This document shows, piece by piece, positions 35,955 to 47,405 of a stretch of 47,405 bases of DNA. The first letter of the stretch is position 1. Every line of letters begins with the position of its first letter. Both the position numbers and the translations under genes were made by a program. Under the pieces are notes generated by a model. The model saw only the letters and a list, made by a program, of their open reading frames with translations, was not told where the DNA came from and did not search any database. Origin of the DNA: Perkinsus olseni (lineage: Eukaryota > Perkinsozoa > Perkinsida); the NCBI GenBank assembly GCA_013115125.1, contig JABANN010000250.1:1-47405 (forward strand), written 5' to 3'.

Positions 35955-37892
35955 ATGGCCAAGAAGTCTCCTGCCATCGGAATTGATCTTGGTACCACCT
36001 ACTCCTGCGTTGGCGTCTGGAAGAACGACACTGTTGAGGTCATCGCCAATGACCAGGGTAACCGTACCACTCCCTCCTATGTCGCCTTCACCGACACCGA
36101 AAGGTTGATCGGCGATGCCGCCAAGAACCAGGTTGCCAGGAACCCTGAGAACACTGTCTTCGACGCCAAGCGTCTCATCGGCCGCAAGTTCAGCGATCAG
36201 GTTGTGCAGCAGGATATTAAACTGTGGCCCTTCAAGGTCTCTGCTGGTTCTGATGGCAAACCGATGATCGAGGTGCACTACCAAGGCGAAGTCAAGAAGT
36301 TCCATGCTGAGGAGATCTCCTCGATGGTCCTAGTAAAGATGAAGGAGACTGCCGAGGCATATTTGGGAACAAAGATCGATGATGCCGTCGTTACCGTCCC
36401 CGCTTATTTCAACGATTCCCAGAGGCAGGCCACTAAGGATGCTGGTTCCATTGCCGGTCTCAACGTCCTCCGTATCATCAACGAGCCCACCGCCGCCGCT
36501 ATTGCCTATGGTCTCGATAAGAAGGGTGAGGGTGAGAAGAACGTCCTCATCTACGATCTTGGTGGCGGAACCTTCGATGTCTCTCTCTTGACTATTGAGG
36601 ATGGCATCTTCGAGGTCAAGGCCACCGCTGGTGATACTCATTTGGGTGGTGAGGATTTCGACAACAGAATCCTCGACTTCTGCATGCAGGACTTTAAGCG
36701 CAAGAACCGCGGCAAGACTATCGAGGGCAACCAGAGGGCCATGCGTCGTCTCCGTACCCAGTGCGAGCGCGCTAAGAGGACTCTCTCTTCCTCTACTCAG
36801 GCCAGTATCGAGATCGATTCTCTCTTCGAGGGTATTGATTACAACTGCACTCTCTCTCGTGCCCGTTTTGAGGAGCTCTGCATGGACTACTTCAGGAACT
36901 CTATGGGTCCCGTCGAAAAGTGTCTGCGTGATTCCGGCATCGATAAGCGCAATGTGCACGAAGTTGTCCTGGTCGGTGGTTCTACTCGTATCCCTAAGGT
37001 CCAGTCTATGATTCAGGAGTTCTTCAACGGTAAAGAGCCCTGCAAATCGATCAACCCTGACGAGGCCGTTGCATTCGGTGCCGCCGTTCAGGCCGCTATC
37101 CTCACTGGTGAGGGTTCCAGCCAGGTCCAGGATCTCTTGCTTTTGGATGTGACTCCTCTTTCCCTCGGTCTCGAGACTGCTGGCGGTGTCATGACCAAGC
37201 TCATTGAGCGGAACACCACCATCCCCACTAAGAAGAATCAGACCTTCACCACCTACGCAGATAACCAGCCCGGTGTGTTGATCCAGGTCTTCGAGGGTGA
37301 GCGTGCTATGACCAAGGATAACAACCTTCTTGGCAAATTTCACCTTGACGGTATTCCTCCGGCTCCTCGTGGTGTCCCCCAGATCGAGGTCACCTTCGAT
37401 ATCGATGCCAACGGTATCCTCAACGTGAGTGCTCAGGATAAGTCTACTGGTAAGAGCAACCAGATTACCATCACTAACGAGAAGGGTCGCCTTTCCCAGG
37501 CTGATATTGACCGTATGGTCAGTGAGGCCGAGAAGTACAAGGCTGAGGATGAGGCCAACAAGGAGAAGATCGAAGCCAAGAACGGTCTCGAGAACTACTG
37601 CTACACCTTGAAGAACACTCTTCAGGACGAGAAGCTCAAGGATAAGATCTCTGATGAGGACAAGGCTGCTATCGAAAAGGCCGTCTCGGAGGCTCTTGAC
37701 TGGTTGGACAAGAATCAGTTGGCCGAGAAGGAAGAGTTCGAGGCCAAGCAGAAGGAGGTTGAGGGTATTGTCAACCCCATTATGATGAAGGTGTACCAGG
37801 CCGCTGGCGGCGATGCTGGTGGTATGCCCGAGGGCAGTGCTCCCCCACCGGCTGATGGCGGTTCTGGACCCACAGTGGAGGAAGTCGACTAA
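35955..37892 (+). CDS. HSP70: Cytosolic heat-shock protein 70, copy 1
   Basis: A single exon of 645 codons plus stop. All HSP70 signatures are present: [15 protein letters not shown] at the N-terminus, [30 protein letters not shown], the interdomain linker [16 protein letters not shown], the substrate-binding domain and the helical lid. It ends GPTVEEVD, the cytosolic EEVD tail that binds TPR co-chaperones. It is the most divergent of the three copies: it has [12 protein letters not shown] near residue 95, [20 protein letters not shown] where the others have [16 protein letters not shown], and a short tail without the GAAPG repeats. The start MAKKSP at 35955 is chosen by alignment with MSDKKSP of copies 2 and 3. 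It folds proteins using ATP together with J-proteins. Confidence 0.97.
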   Translation: MAKKSPAIGIDLGTTYSCVGVWKNDTVEVIANDQGNRTTPSYVAFTDTERLIGDAAKNQVARNPENTVFDAKRLIGRKFSDQVVQQDIKLWPFKVSAGSDGKPMIEVHYQGEVKKFHAEEISSMVLVKMKETAEAYLGTKIDDAVVTVPAYFNDSQRQATKDAGSIAGLNVLRIINEPTAAAIAYGLDKKGEGEKNVLIYDLGGGTFDVSLLTIEDGIFEVKATAGDTHLGGEDFDNRILDFCMQDFKRKNRGKTIEGNQRAMRRLRTQCERAKRTLSSSTQASIEIDSLFEGIDYNCTLSRARFEELCMDYFRNSMGPVEKCLRDSGIDKRNVHEVVLVGGSTRIPKVQSMIQEFFNGKEPCKSINPDEAVAFGAAVQAAILTGEGSSQVQDLLLLDVTPLSLGLETAGGVMTKLIERNTTIPTKKNQTFTTYADNQPGVLIQVFEGERAMTKDNNLLGKFHLDGIPPAPRGVPQIEVTFDIDANGILNVSAQDKSTGKSNQITITNEKGRLSQADIDRMVSEAEKYKAEDEANKEKIEAKNGLENYCYTLKNTLQDEKLKDKISDEDKAAIEKAVSEALDWLDKNQLAEKEEFEAKQKEVEGIVNPIMMKVYQAAGGDAGGMPEGSAPPPADGGSGPTVEEVD

Positions 37893-38217
37893 TTACATCC
37901 GGTGACGTTTTGACGCTTCGTATATCTCGAGTATTGATGCTTTGATTGCTAAGACTAAATATAAGCCGCATCTAAACACCATCCAGATACCCTGATACGC
38001 TTCGTGTTGTGTTTTTAGTATTCTCAATATATATTGGGCTCTTACATACTTCTTCAGCTCCATTGGGCTCGGTTTTGGTGGTTTCTCGAAGTTGCGGGGT
38101 GCTTAACGTGCACGCAAGCGCAAGCGCGCGGCAGGGCTTGTTAGCTATTGATCGATTGTGTGTTTGCTTATCTAGTGTCTCCTCAGTTCATAGACCCTTT
38201 AACAGTACCTACCAATC
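37893..38217. promoter_or_regulatory. Promoter/UTR spacer before HSP70 copy 2
   Basis: 325 nt between HSP70 copies 1 and 2 with no gene. TTCtcGAA at 38083-38090 is two perfect units of a heat-shock element, with a weaker third. T-rich sequence precedes it. Confidence 0.4.
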
Positions 38218-40167
38218 ATGTCAGATAAGAAATCGCCCGCTATCGGTATCGATCTTGGTACCACCTATTCTTGCGTCGGTGTCTGGAAGAACGACAACGT
38301 CGAAATTGTTGCTAATGACCAGGGTAACCGTACCACTCCCTCCTACGTCGCCTTCACCGACACCGAAAGGTTGATCGGCGATGCCGCCAAGAACCAGGTT
38401 GCCAGGAACCCCGAGAACACTGTCTTCGACGCCAAGCGTCTTATTGGCCGCAAGTTTACCGACCCTGTTGTTCAGCACGATATGAAGATGTGGCCTTTCA
38501 AGCTCCTTGATGGATCTGATGGCAGGCCCATGATCGAGGTTCACTTCAAGGGTGAAGTCAAGAAGTTCCATGCTGAGGAGATATCCTCCATGGTTCTCAT
38601 TAAGATGAGAGAGACCGCTGAGGCGTTCCTTGGAACCAAGGTCAATGATGCCGTCGTCACCGTCCCCGCTTACTTTAACGATTCCCAGAGGCAGGCCACT
38701 AAGGATGCTGGTTCCATTGCCGGTCTCAACGTCCTCCGTATCATCAACGAGCCCACCGCCGCCGCTATTGCCTATGGTCTCGATAAGAAGGGTGAGGGTG
38801 AGAAGAACGTCCTCATCTACGATCTTGGTGGCGGAACCTTCGATGTCTCCCTCTTGACTATTGAGGATGGTATCTTCGAGGTCAAGGCCACCGCTGGTGA
38901 TACTCATTTGGGTGGTGAGGATTTCGATAACAGAATCCTCGACTTCTGCATGCAGGACTTCAAGCGCAAGAACCGCGGCAAGACTATCGAGGGCAACCAG
39001 AGGGCCATGCGTCGTCTCCGTACCCAGTGCGAGCGCGCTAAGAGGACTCTCTCTTCCTCTACTCAGGCCAGCATCGAGATCGACTCTCTCTTCGAGGGTA
39101 TTGACTACAACTGTACTCTCTCTCGTGCCCGTTTCGAGGAGCTCTGCATGGACTACTTCCGTAACACCATGGGCCCTGTCGAGAAGGTCCTCCGTGATTC
39201 CGGTATTGACAAGAGGAGCGTCAACGAGATCGTCCTTGTCGGCGGTTCCACCCGTATTCCCAAGGTCCAGTCCATGATCAAGGAATTCTTCAACGGCAAG
39301 GAGCCCGCCAAGTCCATCAACCCTGATGAGGCCGTCGCTTACGGTGCCGCCGTTCAGGCTGCTATCCTCACTGGTGAGGGTTCCAGCCAGGTCCAGGATC
39401 TCTTGCTTTTGGATGTGACTCCTCTTTCCCTCGGTCTCGAGACTGCTGGCGGTGTCATGACCAAGCTCATTGAGCGTAACACCACCATCCCCACTAAGAA
39501 GACTCAGACCTTTACCACCTACGCTGATAACCAGCCTGGTGTGTTGATCCAGGTCTTCGAGGGCGAGCGTGCCATGACCAAGGATAACAACATTCTTGGC
39601 AAGTTCCACCTGGACGGTATTCCTCCGGCTCCTCGTGGTGTCCCCCAGATCGAGGTCACTTTCGATATCGATGCCAACGGTATCCTCAACGTGAGTGCTC
39701 AGGATAAGTCCACTGGCAAGAGCAGCAAAATCACCATCACTAACGAGAAGGGTCGCCTTTCTCAGGCTGATATTGACCGTATGGTCGATGAGGCTGAGAA
39801 GTACAAGGCTGAGGATGAGGCCAACAAGGAGAAGATCGAAGCCAAGAACGGTCTCGAGAACTACTGTTATACTTTGAAGAACACTCTTCAGGACGAGAAG
39901 CTTAAGGATAAGATCTCTGACGAGGACAAGGCCGCCATCGAGAAGGCTGTTGATGAGGCTCTCGGGTGGTTGGACAAGAACCAGTTGGCCGAGAAGGAGG
40001 AGTTCGAACACAAGCAGAAAGAGGTTGAGGGTATTGTCAACCCCATCATGATGAAGGTCTACCAGGCCGCTGGTGGAGATGCCGGTGCCGCGCCCGGTGC
40101 CGCTCCCGGTGAGGGGGCCGCCCCTGGCGGTGCCTCGTCCGGTCCTACTGTCGAGGAGGTGGACTAG
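38218..40167 (+). CDS. HSP70: Cytosolic heat-shock protein 70, copy 2
   Basis: A single exon of 649 codons plus stop, starting [19 protein letters not shown] and ending [10 protein letters not shown]. Compared with copy 3, differences cluster between residues 90 and 140 ([20 protein letters not shown]) and in the C-terminal tail, where copy 2 has [15 protein letters not shown]. The central ATPase region is nearly identical to both neighbours at the nucleotide level, including third codon positions, which suggests recent duplication or gene conversion. Substrate-binding and lid sequences are intact. The long open frame on the opposite strand is a codon-bias shadow, not a second gene. Confidence 0.97.
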   Translation: MSDKKSPAIGIDLGTTYSCVGVWKNDNVEIVANDQGNRTTPSYVAFTDTERLIGDAAKNQVARNPENTVFDAKRLIGRKFTDPVVQHDMKMWPFKLLDGSDGRPMIEVHFKGEVKKFHAEEISSMVLIKMRETAEAFLGTKVNDAVVTVPAYFNDSQRQATKDAGSIAGLNVLRIINEPTAAAIAYGLDKKGEGEKNVLIYDLGGGTFDVSLLTIEDGIFEVKATAGDTHLGGEDFDNRILDFCMQDFKRKNRGKTIEGNQRAMRRLRTQCERAKRTLSSSTQASIEIDSLFEGIDYNCTLSRARFEELCMDYFRNTMGPVEKVLRDSGIDKRSVNEIVLVGGSTRIPKVQSMIKEFFNGKEPAKSINPDEAVAYGAAVQAAILTGEGSSQVQDLLLLDVTPLSLGLETAGGVMTKLIERNTTIPTKKTQTFTTYADNQPGVLIQVFEGERAMTKDNNILGKFHLDGIPPAPRGVPQIEVTFDIDANGILNVSAQDKSTGKSSKITITNEKGRLSQADIDRMVDEAEKYKAEDEANKEKIEAKNGLENYCYTLKNTLQDEKLKDKISDEDKAAIEKAVDEALGWLDKNQLAEKEEFEHKQKEVEGIVNPIMMKVYQAAGGDAGAAPGAAPGEGAAPGGASSGPTVEEVD

Positions 40168-40746
40168 GGAGGTATCCAAGAGATGTCTTTGGACTCATAT
40201 GACGTATAAACACTAGGCTGATTGAATGGCATATAACTCAGGTGAAATATTCGATAAACACGTTATTTGAATACACACCCTCCGAGCCAATGGATTGTTG
40301 CGTTAGTTCATCTCAGTGATACTCCGCAATTAACACAAGACGCGTCTCAACCTCTGCTCACCTCCATTTGAGTCTTGATCAGGACGGCTCTTGTACCTCT
40401 GCAGGCTGCCCATCACACGACGAAATAGTCCTCTCGCGAATGCTAACTTCCCGACAGTATCCATCGAGAATTGGGTTCTAGACGAGATCGTCCACACATG
40501 CTTGAAGCGATATTCTGTGCTATACCTTCGACTAAAGTCGCACCTCTGAATCACCCTATTCGCTACCCAAGGGACAGCCAGTCTCCTTTTGGACGTTCAA
40601 TTCTCCTGCCCAAGAGGAAGACATTGTGACTCATTCCAATCCAAAGGGGGCACAAAAAAGCTTTGTGCAGCGCTGTAGCGTGTCCCCCTGCCGCTCTCTC
40701 CAGCAAACATCATCAACGGTTCAATAGACTCCGTATTTGTTTCAAC
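40168..40746. promoter_or_regulatory. Promoter/UTR spacer before HSP70 copy 3
   Basis: 579 nt with no gene. Only degenerate heat-shock-like units are visible, for example TTCtaGAC at about 40475. The last 30 nt are pyrimidine-rich and end TTTCAAC before the ATG. Confidence 0.4.
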
Positions 40747-42723
40747 ATGTCTGATAAGAAAACTCCCGCTATCGGAATTGATCTTGGTACCACCTACTCC
40801 TGCGTTGGTGTCTGGAAGAACGACGCCGTCGAGATCATCGCCAATGACCAGGGTAACCGTACCACTCCCTCCTACGTCGCCTTCACCGACACCGAAAGGT
40901 TGATCGGCGATGCCGCCAAGAACCAGGTTGCCAGGAACCCCGAGAACACTGTCTTCGACGCCAAGCGTCTCATCGGCCGTAAGTACGACGATCCCGTTGT
41001 CCAGCACGATAAGAAGATGTGGCCTTTCAAGGTCATGAGTGGTTCCGACGACAAGCCGATCATTGAGGTTCACTACAAGGGTGAGGCCAAGCAGTTCCAT
41101 GCTGAGGAGATCTCCTCTATGGTTCTCGGTTATATGAAGGAGACCGCCGAGGCCTTTTTGGGCTCCAAGGTTAATGATGCCGTCATTACCGTCCCCGCTT
41201 ACTTCAACGATTCCCAGAGGCAGGCCACTAAGGATGCTGGTTCCATTGCCGGTCTCAACGTCCTCCGTATCATCAACGAGCCCACCGCCGCCGCTATTGC
41301 CTATGGTCTCGATAAGAAGGGTGAGGGTGAGAAGAACGTCCTCATCTACGATCTTGGTGGCGGAACCTTCGATGTCTCCCTCTTGACTATTGAGGATGGT
41401 ATCTTCGAGGTCAAGGCCACCGCTGGTGATACTCATTTGGGTGGTGAGGATTTCGATAACCGTATCCTCGACTTCTGCATGCAGGACTTCAAGCGCAAGA
41501 ACCGCGGCAAGACTATCGAGGGCAACCAGAGGGCCATGCGTCGTCTCCGTACCCAGTGCGAGCGCGCTAAGAGGACTCTCTCTTCCTCTACCCAGGCCAC
41601 TATTGAGATCGACTCTCTCTTCGAGGGTATCGATTACAACTGTACTCTCTCTCGTGCCCGTTTCGAGGAGCTCTGCATGGACTACTTCCGTAACACCATG
41701 GGCCCTGTCGAGAAGGTCCTCCGTGATTCCGGTATTGACAAGAGGAGCGTCAACGAGATCGTCCTTGTCGGCGGTTCCACCCGTATTCCCAAGGTCCAGT
41801 CCATGATCAAGGAATTCTTCAACGGCAAGGAGCCCGCCAAGTCCATCAACCCTGATGAGGCCGTCGCCTACGGTGCCGCCGTTCAGGCTGCCATTCTCAC
41901 TGGTGAGGGTTCCAGCCAGGTCCAGGATCTCTTGCTTTTGGATGTGACTCCTCTTTCCCTCGGTCTCGAGACTGCTGGCGGTGTCATGACCAAGCTCATT
42001 GAGCGGAACACCACCATCCCTACCAAGAAGGCCCAGACCTTCACCACCTACGCTGATAACCAGCCTGGTGTGTTGATCCAGGTCTTCGAGGGCGAGCGTG
42101 CCATGACCAAGGATAACAACCTTCTTGGCAAGTTCCAGCTCGAGGGCATTCCTCCGGCTCCTCGTGGTGTCCCCCAGATCGAGGTCACCTTCGATATCGA
42201 TGCCAACGGTATCCTCAACGTGAGTGCTCAGGATAAGTCCACTGGCAAGAGCAACAAGATCACCATCACCAACGAGAAGGGCCGTCTTTCCCAGTCTGAT
42301 ATTGACCGTATGGTCGATGAGGCTGAGAAGTACAAGGCTGAGGATGAGGCCAACAAGGAGAAGATCGAAGCCAAGAACGGTCTCGAGAACTACTGCTACA
42401 CTTTGAAGAACACTCTTCAGGACGAGAAGCTCAAGGATAAGATCTCTGACGAAGACAAGGCCGCCATCGAGAAGGCTGTTGATGAGGCTCTCGAGTGGTT
42501 GGACAAGAACCAGTTGGCCGAGAAGGAAGAGTTCGAGGCCAAGCAGAAGGAGGTTGAGGGTATTGTCAACCCCATCATGATGAAGGTCTACCAGGCCGCT
42601 GGCGGTGACGCTGGTGCCGCGCCCGGTGCCGCTCCTGGTGCTCCCGGTGCTCCTGGCGCCCCTGGCGCTGGTGCTGCCCCTACCGGTAGCAGTTCCGGTC
42701 CCACTGTTGAGGAAGTTGACTAA
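40747..42723 (+). CDS. HSP70: Cytosolic heat-shock protein 70, copy 3
   Basis: A single exon of 658 codons plus stop, starting [19 protein letters not shown]. An upstream in-frame Met would add a Cys/Pro-rich leader with no counterpart in the other copies, so I reject it. The ATPase domain is nearly identical to copy 2. Distinct features are [20 protein letters not shown] near residue 85, a Gln for His change in [11 protein letters not shown], and the longest tail, a collagen-like run of APG triplets before [11 protein letters not shown]. Tail expansion by APG or GAAPG units across the three copies looks like slippage in a GC-rich repeat. Confidence 0.97.
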   Translation: MSDKKTPAIGIDLGTTYSCVGVWKNDAVEIIANDQGNRTTPSYVAFTDTERLIGDAAKNQVARNPENTVFDAKRLIGRKYDDPVVQHDKKMWPFKVMSGSDDKPIIEVHYKGEAKQFHAEEISSMVLGYMKETAEAFLGSKVNDAVITVPAYFNDSQRQATKDAGSIAGLNVLRIINEPTAAAIAYGLDKKGEGEKNVLIYDLGGGTFDVSLLTIEDGIFEVKATAGDTHLGGEDFDNRILDFCMQDFKRKNRGKTIEGNQRAMRRLRTQCERAKRTLSSSTQATIEIDSLFEGIDYNCTLSRARFEELCMDYFRNTMGPVEKVLRDSGIDKRSVNEIVLVGGSTRIPKVQSMIKEFFNGKEPAKSINPDEAVAYGAAVQAAILTGEGSSQVQDLLLLDVTPLSLGLETAGGVMTKLIERNTTIPTKKAQTFTTYADNQPGVLIQVFEGERAMTKDNNLLGKFQLEGIPPAPRGVPQIEVTFDIDANGILNVSAQDKSTGKSNKITITNEKGRLSQSDIDRMVDEAEKYKAEDEANKEKIEAKNGLENYCYTLKNTLQDEKLKDKISDEDKAAIEKAVDEALEWLDKNQLAEKEEFEAKQKEVEGIVNPIMMKVYQAAGGDAGAAPGAAPGAPGAPGAPGAGAAPTGSSSGPTVEEVD

Positions 42724-43979
42724 GTCAAGATTGAGCTCCTGTAGGGGTGTTTTCTCGATGTTTTTAATTCCATCAACTATTGCATTCGCTTTTGGAGGAA
42801 AATACACTTCTCTTGAAGAAACTTGCTTCAAATACCCTAACGTCGTCATAGTTGGGTTTCGTCAATTTGGATTGTCTGTCCTGATTGTTGTTGCGAACGA
42901 CTGGTTTGCTGTCGCTTCGCATATTAGTTCTACATCGTTTCACAGCGAACTCACTAGGCGGTGAATCCTCACACACAATACTGAAAGTGGTGGAGCGCGT
43001 GTATATCCGTAGTTAAGACTTCTTCGCTCAAGCGAGTCGGCGAAGGCCTGCTGATGCGACGATGAGCCAATTTTCACGGGCACACGAGTCGTCACGGTCT
43101 CCGGAAGAGGAGTCAATCGGCTTATGTGCGTGCGGAGAGACCTTTTCACAACATTCGTATTCTCTGGTGGTGTAGTCGTCATTGCTGAGTGCTGGACACC
43201 TCTCAGCCAGGAGTTCGGTTCCTGCGAATTATGTTATATCTGACTTTTGCTCCGCATTCATTGATGATATCAGTCACGAGCACATCAGCGCACACCCCAG
43301 AACGAGACAAACCTTTCGCTCGCGTCTTAAGTATCGTTTGACTGACTCTACTCGTGTTGACATGTTGTGAAACAAATTGTTTCAAACAATTCTGCCAGTC
43401 GGTCGCGGGGAGCTTCCAGTTTCCGTCCACCATAGTGCCACCTTCTCACGGAGAAAGCACGTGGGAAGGTTCTCAGGCGCGCTCATGCTTCCTCATTGAG
43501 AAGGTTTACAGGAGATTTTGTCCGATTCAGCGTTCTCATGGTTCACTGTTGACGTGGACAATCCGCCAGAGGGTAAGCCTTTTCGGCGGCTTGATGACTT
43601 CATCATAGGTTTTACCGTCCACTTCGACGCAAAACAGCTGCCATTGCAGAAGTGAAAGTGTTGTAGTTACGACGAAGACAGATAATCAGGGCAGTTCCAT
43701 TATCACAGAACAAATCAACGAGAGTAGCAATGCTTCCGCACACCTCAACCGTTCCGACCAGGGTTACTACTTTTACTACCACTACGACATCATAGACGGC
43801 GGAAAAAGAAGCATAAAAATGCCCGGCCGAGCCACAGCAGCTACGCAGCTTCGGGCGGCAACAGAATACGACAACTACTGACGAAGACGAAAAGGACGAC
43901 GTTCTATCGAGCAACTACAACACTTTAAGGATGGTATACGAGATTCACATAATGAATCATATCCCTCTCTTGCCAACAG
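42724..43979. other. 1.25 kb without a recognised gene
   Basis: This stretch lies between convergent HSP70 copy 3 and HPRT. No frame here chains to a known protein. A nearly palindromic segment (GAAACAAATTGTTTC, about 43369-43383) is visible. The rest should contain the two 3' UTRs, and possibly an undetected short gene near 43350-43610, where codons are open but unsupported. Confidence 0.4.
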
Positions 43980-45084
43980 TTACTTGGCGTACTTCCTGAT
44001 GGCCTCGTCAGTCAAAACCGCTACATGCTCCAAATCACGGAAATGCTGAGAAATGAGTCGCGATGAATCAGCGAGAATATGACCATCTCACCTCGTTGTA
44101 ATCCAAGCAGAAGCCGACGATGAAGTCATCAGGCACCTGGCAGTGAGGAAGGGTAAATTCAAATTCCCGCAAGGACAGACTCTACCGAGAACCCGACAAA
44201 GTCCCCCTTGAACCCGCAGGACTTATCCGTCCGTTTCTCGACAAGCGTGGCCACCTGCAAGCAACCAACAGTCACCCGAAGGTTGAAGATACGAAGTTGG
44301 TCACCGCCGCCGTCTACCCTAATCGATCTGGGCCCGAACGTCTCCAGATGCTTGCAAAATTTGGAAAGGGTGTTGCCAGTGTCGACGATATCCTCAACAA
44401 TAAGGACATCCTGATCCTTCAGTACCTATCAAAAACGGTCCTCCTCTTGGGACTTCGAAAACCTATTTAGCTACTGATAAGTCATCAGCCATCACGTTCA
44501 GTTTCCCTGTACTCTGAGTGTTGTGGTAACTCTTAATTCTTACGTAATGTTCTTGGTAGGGCGCATGGTGCATGTTCGCCGTATACCTACCAACCAGCAC
44601 GACTCACCGCTCCCCGGCCGTCGTCGACTCTCACCTGTGGATGCGGTTGAGGTATCCGACCAACTCAGAGAAGAAGCCACGACTGCCCTTCAGAATGCAC
44701 AGCAAATGCAATTTGGTATCTCCGTAACTACCGGTGTCGAAAAATTCGACCGCTGCGCCACGAAATTGTGTACGGCTCACGATCTGCGGATATCCATCGC
44801 GAGCTTCTCCGTGCGGTCCAGAATCAAACCCTTCGGAAGCATTATCTTCTTAAGATCATTCTTGTAATGCGGGGGTATAAGAAAGTGCTCCAAGTGGTAC
44901 ATCTCCCTGCAACAACCAACAGCATGCTCATCGCCTTACAGCCCGACCGCTGCAATTACTCATCGCTGTCCTTCACAAAGATGGGCTCCTTGCGACCAAC
45001 TCCCTTACCGACGTAGTCATACGAGTAGCCACCCTTCGGGGAGAGCGCCGCGTCCTGCTCAGTAGCGTCGGTTGAGTGAGACAT
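43980..45084 (-). CDS. HPRT: Hypoxanthine(-guanine) phosphoribosyltransferase
   Basis: Eight exons from 5' to 3': 44960-45084, 44781-44906, 44635-44727, 44475-44586, 44318-44425, 44186-44254, 44092-44136 and 43980-44045; 247 residues. The enzyme salvages purines by joining hypoxanthine or guanine to [38 protein letters not shown] (PPi loop region), [13 protein letters not shown] (flexible loop), the PRPP motif [14 protein letters not shown] at residues 159-172, and [20 protein letters not shown] (purine-binding loop) are all in order. It ends AIRKYAK. The N-terminal 40 residues are polar and have no evident targeting signal. A pyrimidine-rich tract and AG lie two bases before the ATG, fitting a trans-splice acceptor. 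The upstream SPRY gene ends only 70 nt before this start. Confidence 0.95.
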
Positions 45085-45154
45085 AACTACGAGCAAACGA
45101 ATAAACGTCGAAAAGGACATCAGGAAAAATATCTTTTGCTCGATCCCCAAGGAC

Positions 45155-47387
45155 TCAACACCAACCATAGTCAACCTCAAGATACCACATCAAAGCATCG
45201 GTGGTTGGACGCATGCGGGCTGCTGTGTCCCCGAGGAGGCTCCTCGTACCCTCACAACTGTACCGCCGCCTCCCATGCTCACCACCGGCATCATGCGGAC
45301 CCCCGGGTCCATAGGGAGGTTGGAGAAGGCCACCTATCCAGAGGTATCCGAGGTCGACCATGGACCAAGAGAGAGTTATACACCACCTCGTAGGGTCCGT
45401 CGTTGACCGCATAGAGAAGCGCTCCCGGATTGCCATTGATACCACGGAGATCAACCATAACGCTGATCTGAGCGGAGAGGGCAGGATCCGAACCGACGAC
45501 CTTCCGATTACCAAATCCCCCTCTCTGATGAGCCGATCCCCCGCTGGTCTGTCTTGCCACGGCTCGTCATCGCTCGACAGACCTAAGTGCAGACCGAGCC
45601 CCACACGATTTGATACTCCTACTTGACCGCGACGTCGTGATGAGTCTCCAAGGCTTCCCATGGCCTTCGCCATGCACGCCGAACTGGACCTGCGGTCTGT
45701 GTGGGCACTTCGCCACTATTTCAAGCGACCACTGGTACAGCCCTCCTGGGCACAGCGACAGACTCCCTACCACACACCGCGTCACCACTGACCAGCCAGC
45801 GAGTCCCCTCACCACCAACAGGGATGACCCAGCCCATCTCCGGGTAGTCGCCTCTCTTCATAACTTGCTCTCCTTGAGGACCGCTCACCTCGAACTCACT
45901 GCTGTATCTGACGACCATGGTAGTCCTGGAAAAATCCGGGAATAGCAGAAACTACTCAGCACTCGGACGCCACATGAAAGGCGGCGGATGGAACTGATGC
46001 GGGCCTCCGCTCGGTCTCGCCACCACACCTCCCTGCTGCTGCTGTGACCGCCTTAGTTGGTCTTCCTTCGCCCGCCGAACCTCCGACAAAGTTACGAAAG
46101 GAGTGGTATACCGAGCCCACACTACCATTTCGCGAAGCTCGTTTTTCTCTATTAGTAGTTGTCTTAAGTTGGCCTCACTGTCCTTCAGGTGCCTACAAGC
46201 GTCGAGGGGCGCCAAGCCATCAACATCCGTCTGGTGCCGCCAGTCGTCGAGTTGAGGAGACGCAAGATTGCAAGATCCTGGCCTACGCCGCCATTCTGTC
46301 CAGTGCTTCCTCCACCACACCGCGGCCCCCTGTTGCATCAGAGGCTGCTTTAACCTGACAACCAACGATGGACGAAGAGCAGCCCCCCGGTACACGAGAT
46401 ACCAGTGCTACTCACCTCTCGCCACGCCGTTCCGTCATTTGTTGCTGCCTGTTGACCGAAAGATGCTCCGGCAAGGTTGTACATTGGGGACAGTTGTAAA
46501 ATCTGATAGCGATCACAACAGCCTGCAAGACGACCGTAGAGGTGGCACTGAACGCAAGGCTGATGCAGGGAATCGGGCACTACTCAACTAAGGAGCGAAT
46601 CGAATGATGATGTTCTCGTATCGTCTACGGGGCTTCTGCCACCACCACCACCACCATCACCATCACACTGTGGGGCAGGGAAAAAAGTCGCTACGCTATT
46701 TACAAGGTTTCGATGATGATGATGATGACAACGACGGGGTTGTTGACGGCGGCATGAGGACAAACAATGATGATAATCTCAGAGGAGACATTCGCGGTCG
46801 TAGTGGTGGTTTGTGAAGGCTGCTGCTTCTGCTTCTGCTTCTGCTGCTGCTGCAAGGACGAGAGGTAACACAGAAATGATACACCAGCGGCGCGTCTCGC
46901 AGCTACTAGATGGTAAACCGGTGGTAAGAACCCATGATGATAATAATAATAATAATAATAATGAGAGGCTCCCCGCAATCGCCAAAATACTAGACAAGAG
47001 TCGTCTTAGTTTCACCTTACTCGACTTTCTATCGGCGTCTAGGAACACTATCAGTAGTAGTAGCTGCCAAATGATGATGACCACTGGACTCGTAGCGATC
47101 CTTTCTCATGACCGAAGACGACAGCGGCGTCCCTCGGCGCCGCGGACTGTGCATGTTGAGCTTCTGAAGGAGCGGAGCGAAGTCACTTACTTGATGGCTT
47201 CGCTTGGGTGGGCGTTACCTGGTTGATGCCGTTAGTGGGCCCGTCTGGTGGTCCGGTAAGGAAGTGCTCCTTCATCTGAATTTCCATCATCCCAGGATCT
47301 CCTCTCCCCTTATTAATTTGGAAAATCCTCCGTTCGGTGTAGACCCGCCTTAGAAGGGTTTTAGTCTCCTCAACAGCCGCCAAATAC
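45155..47387 (-). CDS. SPRY-domain protein, N-terminus beyond the window
   Basis: Eight exons from 5' to 3': 47219-47387, 46287-46354, 45956-46192, 45816-45925, 45607-45745, 45366-45543, 45250-45333 and 45155-45175; about 334 residues here, with the 5' part missing to the right. The first two exons are helical (VEETKTLLRRVYTERRIFQ; VVEEALDRMAAHLKDSEANL; LLIEKNELREM). A Gln/Pro-rich linker follows (LRRSQQQQGG; HQFHPPPFMW). The C-terminal half is a SPRY fold: MKRGDYPEMGWVIPVGGLYQ, VQFGVHGEGHGKPWR, ISVMVDLRGINGNPGALLYA, YEVVYNSLLVAFSNLP and MPVVSMGGGGTVVRVDYGWC. SPRY domains bind protein partners; the partner is unknown. Introns of 30 and 32 nt (45926-45955, 45334-45365) are very short, while the first one shown is 864 nt. 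Confidence 0.75.
46355..47218. repeat. Simple-repeat-rich intron of the SPRY gene
   Basis: This intron holds several trinucleotide tracts: CAC/CAT at about 46638-46666, GAT at 46711-46727, CTTCTG/CTG at about 46819-46853 and AAT at about 46936-46962. Open frames that span them translate into homopolymer-like peptides and are not considered genes. Confidence 0.7.
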
Positions 47388-47405
47388 CTGAACATTGTTA
47401 TTACT

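Noticed and set aside
36330-37343. Open frame of 337 codons opposite HSP70 copy 1
   Set aside because: Antisense shadow of the conserved ATPase domain.
38221-40179. Open frame of 652 codons on the minus strand opposite HSP70 copy 2
   Set aside because: It is the antisense shadow of HSP70, whose biased codons leave the opposite frame free of stops. The same shadow is known to have been misnamed NAD-specific glutamate dehydrogenase in databases.
40597-42849. Open frame of 750 codons on the minus strand opposite HSP70 copy 3
   Set aside because: Same antisense artefact as for copy 2; the overlapping plus-strand protein has every HSP70 motif.
46604-47226. Open frames translating to His, Asp or Asn runs
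   Set aside because: They are products of trinucleotide repeats inside an intron of the SPRY gene.

Overview
The window is nuclear DNA of a gene-dense, intron-rich protist. Most genes are split by short GT-AG introns, usually 40-75 nt and sometimes only 27-32 nt. The content is an alveolate-like mix: three cytosolic HSP70 genes ending in EEVD, a basal-body OFD1-like protein, a mitochondrial SUV3 helicase, a bacterial-type class I DAHP synthase, a thiolase with a PTS2-like N-terminus and an intron-borne tRNA. I infer a perkinsid (Perkinsus-like) alveolate from this combination and from the HSP70 sequences. That is a judgement from memory, not a database result. I see no transposon, LTR element, viral relic, rRNA or CRISPR array.

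Layout of the left part, nearly all plus strand. 80-615 is the 3' end of an unidentified gene. 742-1368 is a low-molecular-weight protein-tyrosine phosphatase. 2163-4457 is a 15-exon gene of unknown function with beta-rich segments and a C-terminal coiled coil. 5169-6891 is a Rab GTPase. 7412-9314 is a class I DAHP synthase. 10353-13770 is a large alpha-solenoid protein. 13866-16578 is SUV3. 18213-22234 is an OFD1-like centriole protein with tRNA-Lys(CUU) inside one of its introns. 23148-24091 and 24591-25503 are two tandem paralogues of an unfamiliar secreted coiled-coil protein family.

Layout of the right part. On the minus strand lie a peroxisomal-type 3-ketoacyl-CoA thiolase (26176-27826), two tandem ammonium transporters (28495-30030 and 30658-32247), a mitochondrial-carrier-homologue protein (32420-33723) and a coiled-coil gene (about 34050-35448). 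Three plus-strand HSP70 genes follow (35955-42723). The end is again minus strand: HPRT (43980-45084) and a SPRY-domain protein (45155-47387) that runs off the window edge.

The genes do not form one pathway; the region looks like housekeeping synteny. Two layout features stand out. Same-strand neighbours are very close, for example 70 nt between the SPRY stop and the HPRT start, with AG acceptors just before start codons, which fits spliced-leader trans-splicing. Family expansion is local and tandem (HSP70 x3, AMT x2, secreted protein x2). All exon models were built by hand from reading-frame continuity, splice signals and recalled protein-family motifs; none has transcript support.
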